Source of the DNA: a bacterium
GTDB lineage: Bacteria > Planctomycetota > SZUA-567
NCBI GenBank assembly: GCA_003245715.1
Contig: QKCJ01000011.1
Span: 1 to 64,000 of the forward strand
Direction of reading: 5' to 3'
DNA: 64,000 nucleotides
In this document: in pieces, positions 1-11,700 of the stretch
Numbering within the stretch: position 1 is the first letter of the stretch
How the letters are laid out: each line of letters begins with the position of its first letter
Made by a program: the position numbers and the translations under genes
Notes under the pieces: generated by a model
Told to the model about the DNA's origin: nothing
What the model saw: only the letters and a program-made list of their open reading frames with translations
Databases searched by the model: none

Positions 1-216
1 AGTATGAAAATTTGTCAACTATAGTTAAAAAAAAGGTGATTTTGAGGAAAAAAACAGGCCGAGGCTAATAATTATATATCATTACATTTTAATATATTTA
101 TAATAACGTGGTATCCTGCATAATTGCAGAATTATACAGGGTTAATTTAATGCAGATATTCATAATCTGTAAAAATTTATAAAAAGATAATCGGTAAAAA
201 GGTTTTACCAGAGCGG

Positions 217-380
217 ATGGTATGATCGGATCATTCATCTCGCTCCCGTAGCGGTGCAGGCAGGTTTATTGGTTGCATCGCGGGAATTAAACATTAGAAG
301 ATGGCATGATCGGTTCATTCATCTTGGTCCCGGCGGCGGTGCAGATTTGTTGATTGCATCGCGGGAATTAAACATAGGAG
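217..380 (+). repeat. Two imperfect tandem copies (~80-84 nt) of a hairpin-forming leader element
   Basis: Copy 1 spans 217-300 and copy 2 spans 301-380. They align end to end with scattered substitutions and a 2-nt gap. In each copy TCCCG..GCGGTGC can pair with GCATCGC-GGGA downstream (7 bp with one G-U, plus 4 bp across a small bulge). Copy 2 ends in AGGAG, the ribosome-binding site for the ATG at 387; the matching place in copy 1 reads AGAAG. The element therefore lies in the 5' leader of the HEAT-repeat gene and may be a tandem cis-regulatory RNA. The upstream part (1-216) is AT-rich and shows nothing else I recognise. Confidence 0.6.
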
Positions 381-386
381 TAGGTA

Positions 387-3300
387 ATGCGCAGTCGTTC
401 AATCCACTTTTTATGCCTTTTGGTTTTGCTTGTAACCTGTATGTTCAATGTTAAGGCAGAAGATCAGTCAGCCAGAATGGAAAAGCTCAAGAAGCTTATG
501 GAGTTGGCGATAGATCAATTTCAGCTTAACCGCATCATTGAATCAAGAGCTGCTCTTGAAAGGATGATGGCTGAGAAGATCACTGATGAAGAAGCTTTTA
601 ACTTGCGCAAGATTTTTGGCGAGAAGATAATCTTCCAGATGCAGAAGTATGGTAACCGTCCGGTTCTTAACATTGCCGAGCGTCAGGCGATGACTTATCT
701 TGGTGAAGCGGCGTTTGCGCTTGATATGGGTAATAAGGAAAAAGCGCTCGACCGTGTTCAGAAGCTGGTTGAAGTTTTCAAGAAAAACGGTTACGAAGAA
801 AAATCCTTTGAGGTTGAACGCGCTGAAGATATCAAAGGCGAGCTTGAAAAGGCTGACGGCAAGAATCTTGATGAGCTGCATAAAATAAATGACCGGGTTA
901 CTGCCTGGAAAGAAGAATTGCAGTCGGTTGGCAATACTCCGCTGATAATTTTGAGCCGTGCCCAAAAATATGAACAGGATCAGCTGCGCACACCGGAGCA
1001 GATCAAATCAGTTGTTTCACAGGTTGTAAAAAATCCGCAGCAGGCTCAGCTTGCCCTGATTGAAGTGGAACGCCTTGGGGTGTATGCGGTTCCTGAACTG
1101 ATTAAATACTTGCAGTATGAAAAGAATACCAGTTACAGTATCAACGCACAGTTTGTGCTGATTTCGCTTGGTGATGTTGTAACGGTTCCGCTCTGTGAGG
1201 CGCTCAAGACTGACAATCAGATTTTGCTGCAGCATCTGTGTAATGTTCTTGGTGAGATGCGTCCGACCGATATTCGTGCGCTTCCTTTTATCAAGGCTGT
1301 TTATGAAGATGAGAAGAATCTGGCAAGCACCCGCAAGGCTGCCGGTGAGGCGCTTAATAAAATAACCGGCAAGAGTGCAGATCAATTATTGTCGGCGGCG
1401 GATTATTTTCTCGCTTCAGCCAATAAATATTATCTGGGCGGGCCGGAAGTTGATAATGAGATTATCAGCATGAATGGCACTTACTGGGTCTGGGACAAAA
1501 AAGCCAATAATAATAAAGGGACCTTGAAGGAAATTACGGTACCGTCATTTATTCTTGCTGATTTTATCGCTGAAGAACTGGCTTTCAGAAATATTTTAAT
1601 AGCCAAGAACAAGGTTCCAGGTCAGGTACTGCTTGCAAGTATTTTTCTGCAGGAGAAGAGTCGGGTTGATATCACCAATAAACTTCTCAAGCATGATAAT
1701 ATGACCTTGCCCGGCGCGGAAAAAATGCGCAAGGATGCAAATGTCTGGAATAAACGTCTGACCAAGAATAATGACATTGCATATTCTATGGGGCCGGATT
1801 ACCTTTCTGCCGTTCTCAGTAAGGCTCTGGTTGATAAAAAACCTGAAATTGCGATTCTGGCAATGGACGGTATAGTTTCGATTACTGCTGACAAGGGTTG
1901 GCAAACTTTAAGCAAACTCAAGCTTCCGGGAATGGGAGCAGAAGTAGTTGCCGGTGTTGAGCCGATGATAAAGGCGCTTGATGATACTAACGAACGTGTG
2001 GCGTCAGCGGCGGCAATTTCATTGGTCAAGATAGGAATGCCTGCGAGCGATGCCAACTATCAGAAATTACTTCCGGTTCTTGTCCGGGGGTCAGAGGAAA
2101 ATCAGGCGACAATTGCGCTGATGATAAGTAATTCACCAAAGCTGCGTCAGAATATTTATGATAACCTGAATCGCGCCGGAATTATTCCGATGCAGGCAAC
2201 AGACGGTTATGCCGGTTTCGTTCTTGCCACCAAATATCCTCCAAAGGATGCGATTATTATTGACAGCCGGATTGATCAGTTTGATTCATTGCGTTTACAA
2301 CTTGAGCTGCGTAATGTTTCACATGGAAAAGTTCTGCCGCTGATTATTATCACAACCCGCGACCATGCGGAGAATATCGCAAAACAGTTCAACGCTGAAG
2401 AAATTCAGCAGCTTGCCGACAGGGAACAGGTGACTACTTCTGATGTGGTTAATAATCAGAATAACGCCTTTGCCAATCAGTCATGGCAGACAATTATCAG
2501 GCATGACATCAAGGAAGACAATGATGCCATCTTTGAAGATCTGATGAGTATTGGCCGCTTTACCAATGATAAGCAGAATGTGATTATCCTGACAAATTCA
2601 ACCCGTGAAGGCCGTTACAAGCTCAAGGAAAACCTGATGATTAAGGCAGAGCGCTCACTGCGTTCAACCAATCTCAGCGAATACTCACGCATCAGAAATG
2701 AAGAAAGGGTGATGGGGGATATCTTCGGCGTACGGTCAACTTATGTTCCGGTATTTGTCGATGAGGAAATCAGCGGTTATGATGTGATGAAAACGGTTCA
2801 GGTTCTTCAGACTGACCCGCGTACTCGCCCGGTACCGATTGCGATTCTTGTAGACAAAAATATGCTTGAGTTTGCGCAAAAGGATTTTGAATACTTCATT
2901 AAAGACAATAAAATTCAAGTTCTGCCGCGCGATGTTGACGGCAAGGAACTGGTGAAAACCATTGAAGAAATGAAAAAGAACAATGTTCTTTCAGTGCAGA
3001 ATTATTCACGAATCCTGAGTAATAACATTGCAGAACGCAGCTGTGACGCTCTGGCCAATCTTGATGTGGCAGCTTTCAGCAAGGGGTTGAGTGTCAAGGA
3101 ACAGAAAACCCTGACAGATATTATCGGCGATCAGACCAGGCCGGAAGAATTGAAAATTGCCGCGGCTGAAGCACTTGGACATTTCAAAGCTACAGCTTCT
3201 GCAAATCGTCTTATCCAGCTCTTTAATAATATCAGTAAAGACAAAGTGGAGCTACGCAAGGCGATACTGGCTGCTATCGGTAAAATTGATATTGAGAACA

Positions 3301-3635
3301 AATATATGGACTTTAAGCTCAAGGCCATGAATGAGTCCTCAAAGGAAATTCAGCAGCAGGCTTCAATAATTCTTGGCCCGGCTGCACAAAATGCAAAAGA
3401 AATAGAAAAATACGTTTTAAATCTTCGTCCTAATGACCCCCTTTCACTGACAAATCCTAATGCAGAGGCTGATAAGGAAGAATCGGCTGAGGAGTACAAG
3501 CAAGTCAAGGAAACGAAGGAAGCCAAAGTAACAAAAGAAGAGAAAGAGGTTAAGGAAGAAGCCAAAGAAGAGACGAAGCCGGCTGAAGAAAAGAAAGAAA
3601 CAAAGAAAGCGGACGACAGTGGCTTTGACTGGTAA
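387..3635 (+). CDS. Exported HEAT-repeat protein with receiver-like segments
   Basis: 1082 residues. An N-terminal signal peptide (residues 1-24, ending VKA before EDQ) predicts export. Helical HEAT-like repeats are visible around residues 210-330, 510-580 and 915-980, each with the pattern of a conserved Ala/Leu helix followed by Val/Ile-Pro. Two internal stretches (about 617-700 and 785-870) look like degenerate response-regulator folds: hydrophobic strand then Asp (KDAIIIDS), then LPLIIITT or RPVPIAILVD strands. The last ~60 residues are a Lys/Glu repeat tail. The start follows AGGAG at 376-380. It is monocistronic, with a terminator 25 nt after the stop. Function unknown; probably a periplasmic scaffold. 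Receiver-like domains in an exported protein would be odd, so they may be a different Rossmann-like fold. Confidence 0.75.
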   Translation: MRSRSIHFLCLLVLLVTCMFNVKAEDQSARMEKLKKLMELAIDQFQLNRIIESRAALERMMAEKITDEEAFNLRKIFGEKIIFQMQKYGNRPVLNIAERQAMTYLGEAAFALDMGNKEKALDRVQKLVEVFKKNGYEEKSFEVERAEDIKGELEKADGKNLDELHKINDRVTAWKEELQSVGNTPLIILSRAQKYEQDQLRTPEQIKSVVSQVVKNPQQAQLALIEVERLGVYAVPELIKYLQYEKNTSYSINAQFVLISLGDVVTVPLCEALKTDNQILLQHLCNVLGEMRPTDIRALPFIKAVYEDEKNLASTRKAAGEALNKITGKSADQLLSAADYFLASANKYYLGGPEVDNEIISMNGTYWVWDKKANNNKGTLKEITVPSFILADFIAEELAFRNILIAKNKVPGQVLLASIFLQEKSRVDITNKLLKHDNMTLPGAEKMRKDANVWNKRLTKNNDIAYSMGPDYLSAVLSKALVDKKPEIAILAMDGIVSITADKGWQTLSKLKLPGMGAEVVAGVEPMIKALDDTNERVASAAAISLVKIGMPASDANYQKLLPVLVRGSEENQATIALMISNSPKLRQNIYDNLNRAGIIPMQATDGYAGFVLATKYPPKDAIIIDSRIDQFDSLRLQLELRNVSHGKVLPLIIITTRDHAENIAKQFNAEEIQQLADREQVTTSDVVNNQNNAFANQSWQTIIRHDIKEDNDAIFEDLMSIGRFTNDKQNVIILTNSTREGRYKLKENLMIKAERSLRSTNLSEYSRIRNEERVMGDIFGVRSTYVPVFVDEEISGYDVMKTVQVLQTDPRTRPVPIAILVDKNMLEFAQKDFEYFIKDNKIQVLPRDVDGKELVKTIEEMKKNNVLSVQNYSRILSNNIAERSCDALANLDVAAFSKGLSVKEQKTLTDIIGDQTRPEELKIAAAEALGHFKATASANRLIQLFNNISKDKVELRKAILAAIGKIDIENKYMDFKLKAMNESSKEIQQQASIILGPAAQNAKEIEKYVLNLRPNDPLSLTNPNAEADKEESAEEYKQVKETKEAKVTKEEKEVKEEAKEETKPAEEKKETKKADDSGFDW

Positions 3636-3660
3636 TAAAACGCAAATAATATAATTAATG

Positions 3661-3692
3661 AAAACCTGCCGCTGTTAAGGGCAGGTTTTCTT
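3661..3692 (+). terminator. Intrinsic terminator after HEAT-repeat gene
   Basis: AAAACCTGCC (3661-3670) pairs perfectly with GGCAGGTTTT (3680-3689); the T run forms the 3' arm. It lies 25 nt after the stop codon. Confidence 0.8.
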
Positions 3693-3756
3693 GCATAAAT
3701 ACAGTAAAAATATATGATATAAGAATTCGGGTATAATACAAAAAGTGAGCATATAA

Positions 3757-6700
3757 ATGGATATCAATGATTTACCAATGAAAGCGTTGGTCTTCAACGG
3801 TGATGGTAATATATGTGCCGCAAATGATTATTTTCGTGATTTTTTTAACCTGACAAATGAGGTAAGCAATTTACAGGCAGAGCAGTATTTTAAGTCCGAA
3901 TCAATTGATAGAATAAAAGAAATCATAAAAATTCTTTTATCAGATATGCAGGATAAAATTTCAGACGCCCTTGAAATCAATTATGGCAATATAAATAAAA
4001 TTTATAAATGTGATTTCAGGAAAATTAAAAAATACACAGGCAAAATACTTTGCTGTATTAATGAGGAGTGTCTGGATAATAAATATATTCACGCGCTTGA
4101 AGTAAGTGGTCTTCTGTATATCGAATGGAATCTGAAGGCCAATAAACTGTATATGCGGACAAAATATAAGAGTAGGCTTGGTTATGATTATTCCAAAATG
4201 GAAATAACCAAAGATTTTTTAGTCAGTATTATAAACCCGCAACAGAGGCAGGAATTTCTGGATCAGGTCGAGAAGCTTTCAAATAATGAACTCGGGTCAA
4301 TCAGTTATGAGTATGAATTAAAGGACACTTATGGCAAGTGGCATTGGTTTAGGGTTTATCTCTGGAATGATAATTTTGATTCAGGAGAAAAGCCGGAAAA
4401 AATATACCTGTTAAGTCAGAGTATCGAAGAGAGAAAACAGGTTGAGAAGGAAATCGTGCTTAGTGAGAAGCGGTACCGTTCGCTTTTTACCAATGCGCTT
4501 GATCCGATGGTGATACATGACAAGGTCAATATAATAGACGTTAATCCGGCGGCGTGCCGACTCTTTGGTTATGAAACTGAAGAGATGAAAAAGATGGAAT
4601 TTAAAGATCTGTATGCGAAGAATTATCAGGATGTTGAAAGTGCCATTGATATCCGCTGGCGCAGCCTTGACGAGTATGGCGAGATAACTCATCTTTCAAA
4701 ATTTCAGCGTAAAGACAATTCTTCAATTGAACTTGAGGTTCGCAGTAATTATCTTGATCTGGATAAAACAGTTATTCAGAGTTGTATGCGTGATATGACT
4801 TTGCGCCGAATGATGGAGAAAGAATTATGGCGCCATAAAAATCATCTCGATGAGCTGGTCCGGGAAAAAACGATAGAATTACGTGAAACCGAAAAACGGT
4901 TTAATCTTGTCTGTGAAGCGGCAAAACTGGTGATTTGGGATTATGACATAGATAAAGGAATATTTGAGGTCAATAATCTCTGGTACGAGCTTTACGGTTA
5001 TCACCGTAATGAGATCAGGAATGTTCTTGAATTCTGGAAAGAACATATTCATCCGAATGACCGGGATCTTGCGATTATAAATCTTGAGAATTGTTTATCA
5101 GGCAAGACAGAAATTTATATGGATGAGTTCAGGATTATCTGCAAGGATGAAACGATAAAATGGTGTTATAGTTTTGGCCGGGTAACCAAGCATGATATTG
5201 ATGACAATCCGATGCGTCTTACCGGAATCCAAATTGATATCAGTAATATCAAAGATGCGGAAGAAAAGCTGCGCAATCAGAATATTCAATTGAAGAAAGC
5301 GCAGGAAGAAGCGGAGATGGCGAGGATTACGGCTGAGGATTTTGCGCGTGAACAGATAACAGCTTTGCGTCTTTCTGAAGAGTTGCGTGCTGAAGCTGAC
5401 AACGCGAAAAAGCGGGCAGAAAATTTCGCACGCAAAGCACATGAAGCTGATAAAGCCAAGAATGAATTTCTTGCTAAAATGTCGCATGAAATCCGCACTC
5501 CGATGAATGCTATAATCGGTATCTCCGGATCACTGGTAAAGCTGGGGCTTGACAGTGAGAGCAAGCGCAAGCTGGAAATAATTCTCAGTTCAGGTCGTTC
5601 GCTTCTAACAATTCTCAATGATTTGCTGGATTTTTCTGTTATCGAGACGGGCAATATTAAAATCCTAAATTATCCTTTTGATTTCCGTCAGATGATTGAA
5701 GATGTTGTTGCGTCAATGGGGCATATTGCACAACAGAAAGGTCTGGAGCTTGAGAGTATCGTGTCAGGTTTTGATAATTCCCCGATTCTGCACGGAGATG
5801 AAAACCGCATAAGACAGGTTCTGATAAATCTCATTAATAATGCGATTAAATTCACGGAAGAAGGAAAGATCACTCTTCTTATCAATGCAACGCCTGAGGA
5901 AGAATTTTATAATATTGATTTTTCGGTGCGCGATACAGGTATCGGTATCAGAGAAGATGAGCAGCGCAAGATTTTTGAAAAATTCACCCAGGCGGCTAAT
6001 TACATGACCAGAAAATTCGGTGGTGTCGGGTTGGGGTTGCCGATCAGTAATGAGCTGATTAAAATAATGGGTGGAGATCTTCGGGTCAAGAGTGAGATAG
6101 GCAATGGTTCGGAGTTTTATTTTAGCCTTAAACTGATGATGGTTGAAGAGAGTGAATTAAATCAGAATAACCATGTTCAGGATATGGATTTTGGTTTTAA
6201 GGTACTGCTGGCGGAGGACAATCTGGTTAATCAGGAAGTAGCGAAGATTATTTTGTCTGAATATAAATGTGAAGTTGAGATGGTTGTTAATGGTCGTGAA
6301 GCGGTACAGAAGGCGCAGGAAAAAAATTATGACATTATTCTGATGGACCTGCAGATGCCTGAAATGGATGGTTATGAGGCGACGGAATTAATTCGGCGTT
6401 TTGATACGCAGACACCGATAGTAGCGTTGACTGGTCATGCGATGGAACAGGACCGAATAAAATGTCTTAACAAGGGAATGAATGATTATCTAACAAAACC
6501 GGTTGAGCCGGAAAAAATAGTGGAATGTTTCCTGAAAATCAGGGAAAACAATTTCAATGGAAATACAGAGCAGAAAAATGAAACTGATATTATATACAGA
6601 GAAGAAGACAAGCCGAAGGTTATGGTGGTTGAAGATGACATAATGGTGCGTAGGGTTATTGCTGCGTCGTTTGAGTTGATGGGTTATAATGTCATCAAGA

Positions 6701-6987
6701 CTGAAAACGGAATGGAAGCAATTGACATTTTTACAGAATGTTGGAATGAGATTGATCTGGTTGCTACGGATATGCGGATGCCCAAGCTTGATGGCGGGGA
6801 ACTGCAAAAAATAATCCGCCGTATTAATCCGGATGTGAAAATAATTATAATCACCGGTTATAGCAGCGACGAACAGGTTGATAAAATTGCAGATAGCAAG
6901 GATACGGCTTATCTTGAAAAACCTTTTACGCAGGAACAGTTACGCTGCGCGATCAAACAGATTAATGCACCGCTTGTCAGTGATTAA
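3757..6987 (+). CDS. Cytoplasmic hybrid histidine kinase: PAS repeats, kinase, two receivers
   Basis: 1076 residues with no membrane segment. Several PAS-like sensor domains fill the first ~520 residues (for example around 115-225, 235-350 and 385-510), followed by a coiled coil (~510-565). The HisKA box has phospho-acceptor H577 (MSHEIRTP); the ATPase has an N box (NLINNAIKF), DTGIGI and GLGLPIS. Receiver 1 has Asp864 in LMDLQMP and receiver 2 has Asp1005 in ATDMRMP. Both have acidic pockets and a conserved Lys (LTKP, LEKP), so both look active. It would autophosphorylate on a cytosolic cue and pass phosphate to its own receivers. No output domain is fused, so a separate Hpt or regulator partner is expected. 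It sits just upstream of, and may be cotranscribed with, the fabZ-like run. Confidence 0.9.
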   Translation: MDINDLPMKALVFNGDGNICAANDYFRDFFNLTNEVSNLQAEQYFKSESIDRIKEIIKILLSDMQDKISDALEINYGNINKIYKCDFRKIKKYTGKILCCINEECLDNKYIHALEVSGLLYIEWNLKANKLYMRTKYKSRLGYDYSKMEITKDFLVSIINPQQRQEFLDQVEKLSNNELGSISYEYELKDTYGKWHWFRVYLWNDNFDSGEKPEKIYLLSQSIEERKQVEKEIVLSEKRYRSLFTNALDPMVIHDKVNIIDVNPAACRLFGYETEEMKKMEFKDLYAKNYQDVESAIDIRWRSLDEYGEITHLSKFQRKDNSSIELEVRSNYLDLDKTVIQSCMRDMTLRRMMEKELWRHKNHLDELVREKTIELRETEKRFNLVCEAAKLVIWDYDIDKGIFEVNNLWYELYGYHRNEIRNVLEFWKEHIHPNDRDLAIINLENCLSGKTEIYMDEFRIICKDETIKWCYSFGRVTKHDIDDNPMRLTGIQIDISNIKDAEEKLRNQNIQLKKAQEEAEMARITAEDFAREQITALRLSEELRAEADNAKKRAENFARKAHEADKAKNEFLAKMSHEIRTPMNAIIGISGSLVKLGLDSESKRKLEIILSSGRSLLTILNDLLDFSVIETGNIKILNYPFDFRQMIEDVVASMGHIAQQKGLELESIVSGFDNSPILHGDENRIRQVLINLINNAIKFTEEGKITLLINATPEEEFYNIDFSVRDTGIGIREDEQRKIFEKFTQAANYMTRKFGGVGLGLPISNELIKIMGGDLRVKSEIGNGSEFYFSLKLMMVEESELNQNNHVQDMDFGFKVLLAEDNLVNQEVAKIILSEYKCEVEMVVNGREAVQKAQEKNYDIILMDLQMPEMDGYEATELIRRFDTQTPIVALTGHAMEQDRIKCLNKGMNDYLTKPVEPEKIVECFLKIRENNFNGNTEQKNETDIIYREEDKPKVMVVEDDIMVRRVIAASFELMGYNVIKTENGMEAIDIFTECWNEIDLVATDMRMPKLDGGELQKIIRRINPDVKIIIITGYSSDEQVDKIADSKDTAYLEKPFTQEQLRCAIKQINAPLVSD

Positions 6988-7010
6988 CATGAAACAGGAA
7001 TTTTGCACGA

Positions 7011-7475
7011 ATGAATAAAGAAGAAATTAAGAATTATATCCCACATCGCGATCCGTTTTTACTGATTGATTCTGTAAGTTGTGCTGATGAGAATAAACTT
7101 ACAGCCGCTTTTAAAGTGGATAAGGATTCGCCGCTTTTTAAATCAATATTTCCCGGACACTATCCGGGTAATCCGATTACGCCGGGGGTTATTCTCTGTG
7201 AGATAATTTTTCAGGCCGGGGCAATTCTGATGTCAGCGCGTCTTAAAAATGAAAGGGCTGATTCTGAAGCGGAAGCTGATGACAGGGCGCCGGTTGTAAC
7301 ACGTATCCGTGATGCGCGTTTCAAGAATATTGTCAGGCCCGGCGACGATCTGGAGGTCAGTGTCGAGTTTGAGGATCAGGTATCAAACGCGTATTATCTT
7401 AAGGGATCAATCAAGGTGAATGGCAAGCTTTCTGTGAGGGTGGCTTTTACCTGTGCATTGGCGGAAGTGGAATAA
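7011..7475 (+). CDS. FabZ-like 3-hydroxyacyl-ACP dehydratase
   Basis: 154 residues, hotdog fold. The signature FPGHYPGNPITPGV holds the catalytic His (H50), and the following helix carries the catalytic Glu (E64, in LCEIIFQAG). It would dehydrate 3-hydroxyacyl-ACP in fatty-acid synthesis. It is not in a fab or lpx cluster but heads a tight run (next start 2 nt after its stop), and the acidic insert at ~80-92 is unusual for housekeeping FabZ. It may therefore be a paralogue dedicated to a lipid modification. The fold call is firm; the exact substrate is unknown. Confidence 0.8.
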   Translation: MNKEEIKNYIPHRDPFLLIDSVSCADENKLTAAFKVDKDSPLFKSIFPGHYPGNPITPGVILCEIIFQAGAILMSARLKNERADSEAEADDRAPVVTRIRDARFKNIVRPGDDLEVSVEFEDQVSNAYYLKGSIKVNGKLSVRVAFTCALAEVE

Positions 7476-7476
7476 C

Positions 7477-8709
7477 ATGGAAGCGTTGCCGAAGATCCGC
7501 GCGGAGCTTGATGCGGTTGAATGTAATGACGGTTCGGGGATGTTTCTGCTTTATGACAGATCAGGTCTCAGTCGGGCGCAACTGGTTGTTTCGCCGCAGG
7601 TGATGTTTGTTATTTCTTGTCTTGATGGCGGTTGTTCCGAGCTTGAGTTGCAGGAAAAAACAGAAGAGCAGACAGGAATTCGCCTGCAGGTTATTGAGCT
7701 TGATGAAATCATTTCAAAGATGGATCAGTCGCTCTTTCTTGATAATGAAAACTTCCGGGAATATTATAATTCATTGCAGGCAGAATTTTTCAATAATCCG
7801 CTGCGCAAGATGGTTTGTGCGGGTAGTGCTTATCTTGAGGACGAAGTTGCGCTTAAAAATGATCTGCAAAAAATGATAGATATGGCTCCTGCGGCGGTTG
7901 AAGAAGGACGGGCCACCAACGCAACCCGTCCGGCGCCGAAGGCTGTAATTGTTCCGCATATGGATTATGCCAGGGCGGGCGCGGCATACGGTCAGCTTTA
8001 TAGTGAATTGAAAAAATATACTCCGCCTGAAGCTGTGTTGATAATCGGTACAGCGCATCAGCCGTTGAAAAACAGATTTGCTTTGTGTGATAAAAATTTT
8101 GAAATTCCTGGCGGAGTTGTGGCGGCGCATCAGGAATTTTGCGCGGAGTTGGTTGAGCGTTGTAGCGGTGAGATGGATTTGCGTGAGGAGATGTTCGCGC
8201 ATCGCTTTGAGCATTCAATTGAATTGCAGGCGGTGTGGCTTAATCATATCTGGGGAAGCGGGGTGAAGATAATTCCTCTTCTGGTAGGAATGCTTGATGA
8301 TTATTTTGCTGAGCCGGAAAACGCGGCGCATGACAGAACAATCTGCACATTGGTTAATTCAATCCGTGATATGTTGCCGGGCAGAAAAATAATGATGATG
8401 GCGAGTGCGGATCTTTCGCATATCGGACCGCGTTTTGGTGATGAGCGTGAGGTTAGTGAAGATTTTCTTAGGGATACGCAGGTGGCGGATATGGAATATC
8501 TGGCAGCGGTAAAAAATGGTCAGGCAACGGAAGCTTTATGCAGTCTGGCTTCGCATGATGATAAATTTCACGTATGTGGCACGGGTTGCATTTATATCAT
8601 GAATTCGATTTTACCGCAGGTTAAGGGAAGGCTGCTTGGTTATTATCAGTGTGTTACCGGGCAATTGCAACAGGCGGTAACCTGTGCGTCTGTTATTTAC
8701 GAGCAATAA
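7477..8709 (+). CDS. amrB: Memo-like AmmeMemoRadiSam system protein B
   Basis: 410 residues from the ATG at 7477. An in-frame start at 7453 would overlap the upstream gene and adds only 8 residues. After a ~120-residue N-terminal extension comes the Memo domain: VIVPHMDYARAG, IIGTAHQP, AHRFEHSIELQ and SADLSHIGP, which supply the conserved His/Asp/Glu putative metal ligands of the family. Memo proteins usually occur with an AMMECR1 domain and a radical-SAM enzyme; neither partner is within this window. The biochemical role of the system is not established. The 1-nt spacing from the fabZ-like gene and 3-nt spacing to the DUF3857 gene indicate one operon. Confidence 0.8.
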   Translation: MEALPKIRAELDAVECNDGSGMFLLYDRSGLSRAQLVVSPQVMFVISCLDGGCSELELQEKTEEQTGIRLQVIELDEIISKMDQSLFLDNENFREYYNSLQAEFFNNPLRKMVCAGSAYLEDEVALKNDLQKMIDMAPAAVEEGRATNATRPAPKAVIVPHMDYARAGAAYGQLYSELKKYTPPEAVLIIGTAHQPLKNRFALCDKNFEIPGGVVAAHQEFCAELVERCSGEMDLREEMFAHRFEHSIELQAVWLNHIWGSGVKIIPLLVGMLDDYFAEPENAAHDRTICTLVNSIRDMLPGRKIMMMASADLSHIGPRFGDEREVSEDFLRDTQVADMEYLAAVKNGQATEALCSLASHDDKFHVCGTGCIYIMNSILPQVKGRLLGYYQCVTGQLQQAVTCASVIYEQ

Positions 8710-8712
8710 TAA

Positions 8713-11700
8713 ATGAAACATTATAGAGGGAAAATTTTGGACATTAAAAAAATACCGGCGATTATAATTCTGGTTTTAATCTGCACGCTTAAATTATCAG
8801 CCGCGGAAAACAAAGATATAAATTTTATTGATAATGAGTTTTACCTCAAAGGTGATACGGATAATTTTCTTTTGCAGTATATTGATAAAGCTAAAGACAA
8901 TCCGGATTTTCTCAGGTTTGCGGCATCAATCAACATCCAGCTTTTGAGTGATCCGTTTATTGCCGAGAGCAAACTGCAAAAACTTGTTGCGGAGTCCAAA
9001 AATGAAGAAACAAAAAATATAGCACGAAAAATACTGGCAGAAATAAAATACGCCACTGGCAAATTTTCTGAAGGTGAAGATTTACAAAAGCAGCGCGGCG
9101 TAATTGGTGACTGGAGTATAGTCGGTCCCTTTGGCAAATATGAACGGGCGGATTTTTATAATACTTTCGAACCGGAAAAGAACGGGATCGGTCAGGATGA
9201 GTTTAAGGCGCTGGGGCGGGAAATAAAGTGGCGCCGACTTGAGGGTGCGGGTTTCAATGACTTCAGGCCGTGGAGCTGGGTGGCGGAAAATAGAGGTGTG
9301 GTTTATCTTTATACGGAATTTTTTCTGCCGGAAGATTCGATTATAAATCTGAATGTTGAAACGGTGTGTGCGTTCAAACTGATTGTTGACGGACGGCACG
9401 CGGTTGTCTCTGATAAAATAAGAACGCCTGAACCTTACCGTACACGTATTACTGCAGGGGCGGATAAAAAGAAGACCGTTTATAACAAAGGTTGGCATTC
9501 ACTTTTAATTAAATTATATTCAAGAAACCGTAACGGTAATATTGAAGTATCTCTTACGGATGATAATAACAGAAGAGTTGAAGGGATTAAATTCGGCAGT
9601 GGCAATCAGATCAGTCAGAACGCGGAAGGGTTTTCACTTAAAACGGATTTGTCTGAATACCAGAAATTGTCTGATTCGTCTACACCGGATACGAATTTTA
9701 CAAAGCTGGTTTATCAGGCTGAATATTGGCGCAACCAGGGATGTTATGATCTCTCGCTTGAATTTTGGAATAAGGCGGTAAAGATCAAAAATAATTCTGC
9801 AACAATGATGGCACGAAAAGCTGAGTGTGAACGGGCAGCAGTTTTCTTGCCTGAAGCAAAGCGCGAGTCTTTAGCGTACCGGTCAAACATTCAGGCATTA
9901 AAGCTCGATGAAAAATGCGTACCGGCATTGGTGGCGCTTGGCGAGTATGAAAGCAGAAATCATAATTACCGCAAAGCGGATGAGTATTATCTGAAAGCAT
10001 TAAAGATTAATCCTGATTCTTTATTGGCGCTGCTTGCCCGTTACCGTATCGCCAAGGATAATGGTTGGGATATTTTTGCGGATAATATTCTTGAATTGAT
10101 TGAAAAGAAATTCCCCAACAGTCTTAGCTATAAAATTATTTCCGCGACCAGAAAGAACATGACTATTCCGCAGATGGCAAAGAAGCTTGAAGAGCTTTGC
10201 CGGGTGCAGCGTGATAAAGACGAAATTATAATTAATACAATCAGTGCGTATCTGAGTGCGGGGATGATTGGTGAAGCGCAGCGCATTGGTGCGTTATTTT
10301 CAGAGACGAGTTTAAAGAACAGTCAGGTACTAAAGATTAAAGCAAGAATCATGCTGGCTAAAGGTGAATATTCTCTTGCGGCAAAATTATATTCGCAGGC
10401 GGCAGAAGCTTCTGGCGGCAATGCTGATAACTTGAAACTGGAGGGTTACTGCTGGATGCTCAGTAAAGATAATGACGCGCGGGAAAAAGCGCTGCATGCT
10501 TTTAAAGAGTGTCTGAAAAATTATCCGCAGGAACATGAAATCAGAAGGCTGGTTTCTGATCTTGAGAACAGCGATTATGCTTTCTGGAACAAGTACGCAG
10601 TCGATGTGCAGAAAAAGATCAATGAGTATTTAATCAGTCCCAAACCGACAGGTAAGACAGCCCGTCTGATTGACCAGACAATTCTGACGGTTTATCCTGA
10701 TGGTTCGTATGCCAACTATACACATGAGTTGCAGAATATTTTGTCTTCATCGGGTGTAAAAGAAGCGGCAGTGGTTGATACTTATGGTGAGCTTATAACT
10801 GCGCAGACAATTTTACCCAAACGTAAATTGACCCTCGAGCCGGTAATTCTGCCGGGTCAGGAAAAAATCACCATGCCGGCTCTGGCCGTTGGTGCGTTTA
10901 CTGAGCATGCCTATTTGCAGGAACAGCCGGCACCGTCAGATTATAATCTGTATTTTCCGCGCTGGTTTTTCCGCAGCCCAGACAGTGAAGAATCGTTTTT
11001 GTTTTCACAGTATATTGTAAGGGTTAAACCGGGTGCGGCTTTTAATTATGCCACCGGTAATTTTAATGGAAAAATAAAGTTTACAAAAACCCGCGAAGAG
11101 GATGGCACTGAGGTTTATACCTGGACGGGTACGAATATGCCAAAAGCGATCCATGAAGAAGGCTCATTGGCAATAACCGAACAGCTACCCTTTACCGCGA
11201 TTGGCGGGGACAGTTCATGGGATGGGGTTAATAATCTGCTTGTGAATTATTATGTAAGCCGGGTGCATCCGACTTTTGCTATTAGAAAAAAAGCTCGGGA
11301 ACTTGTTAAGGATAGCGATTCAGAGTATGGCCGGATTGAAAGTATTTATGAATTTGTCTGCCGCGAGATTGAGGATACCTCGGCAGTTTCACCGGCCAGT
11401 TATATTCTCGACCAAAGATCGGGTGATCGTGTGCTGTTATTGATGTCGCTACTGAATGCTGCCGGAATTAAGAATAAATTCGTGGCGATCCGGCCATCTG
11501 AAAACCTGCTATTTAAGCCGGTGTGGAAGATTCCTTCAACTGGTATTTTCACTGAATTTATTGTTCTGGCTATTGATAAGGATGGTAAAAAATACTGGCT
11601 TGATCCGCGTTATAAATATGGCAAGGCTAATCAGATTCTGGAAGACATCGCCGGAGCCACTGCATATATAGTTAATGACAAGGGTGGGGATTTCAGCGAT

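Noticed and set aside
254-454. 66-codon ORF overlapping the leader repeats
   Set aside because: It overlaps the 5' end of the HEAT gene in another frame and lies over the tandem repeats; no RBS.
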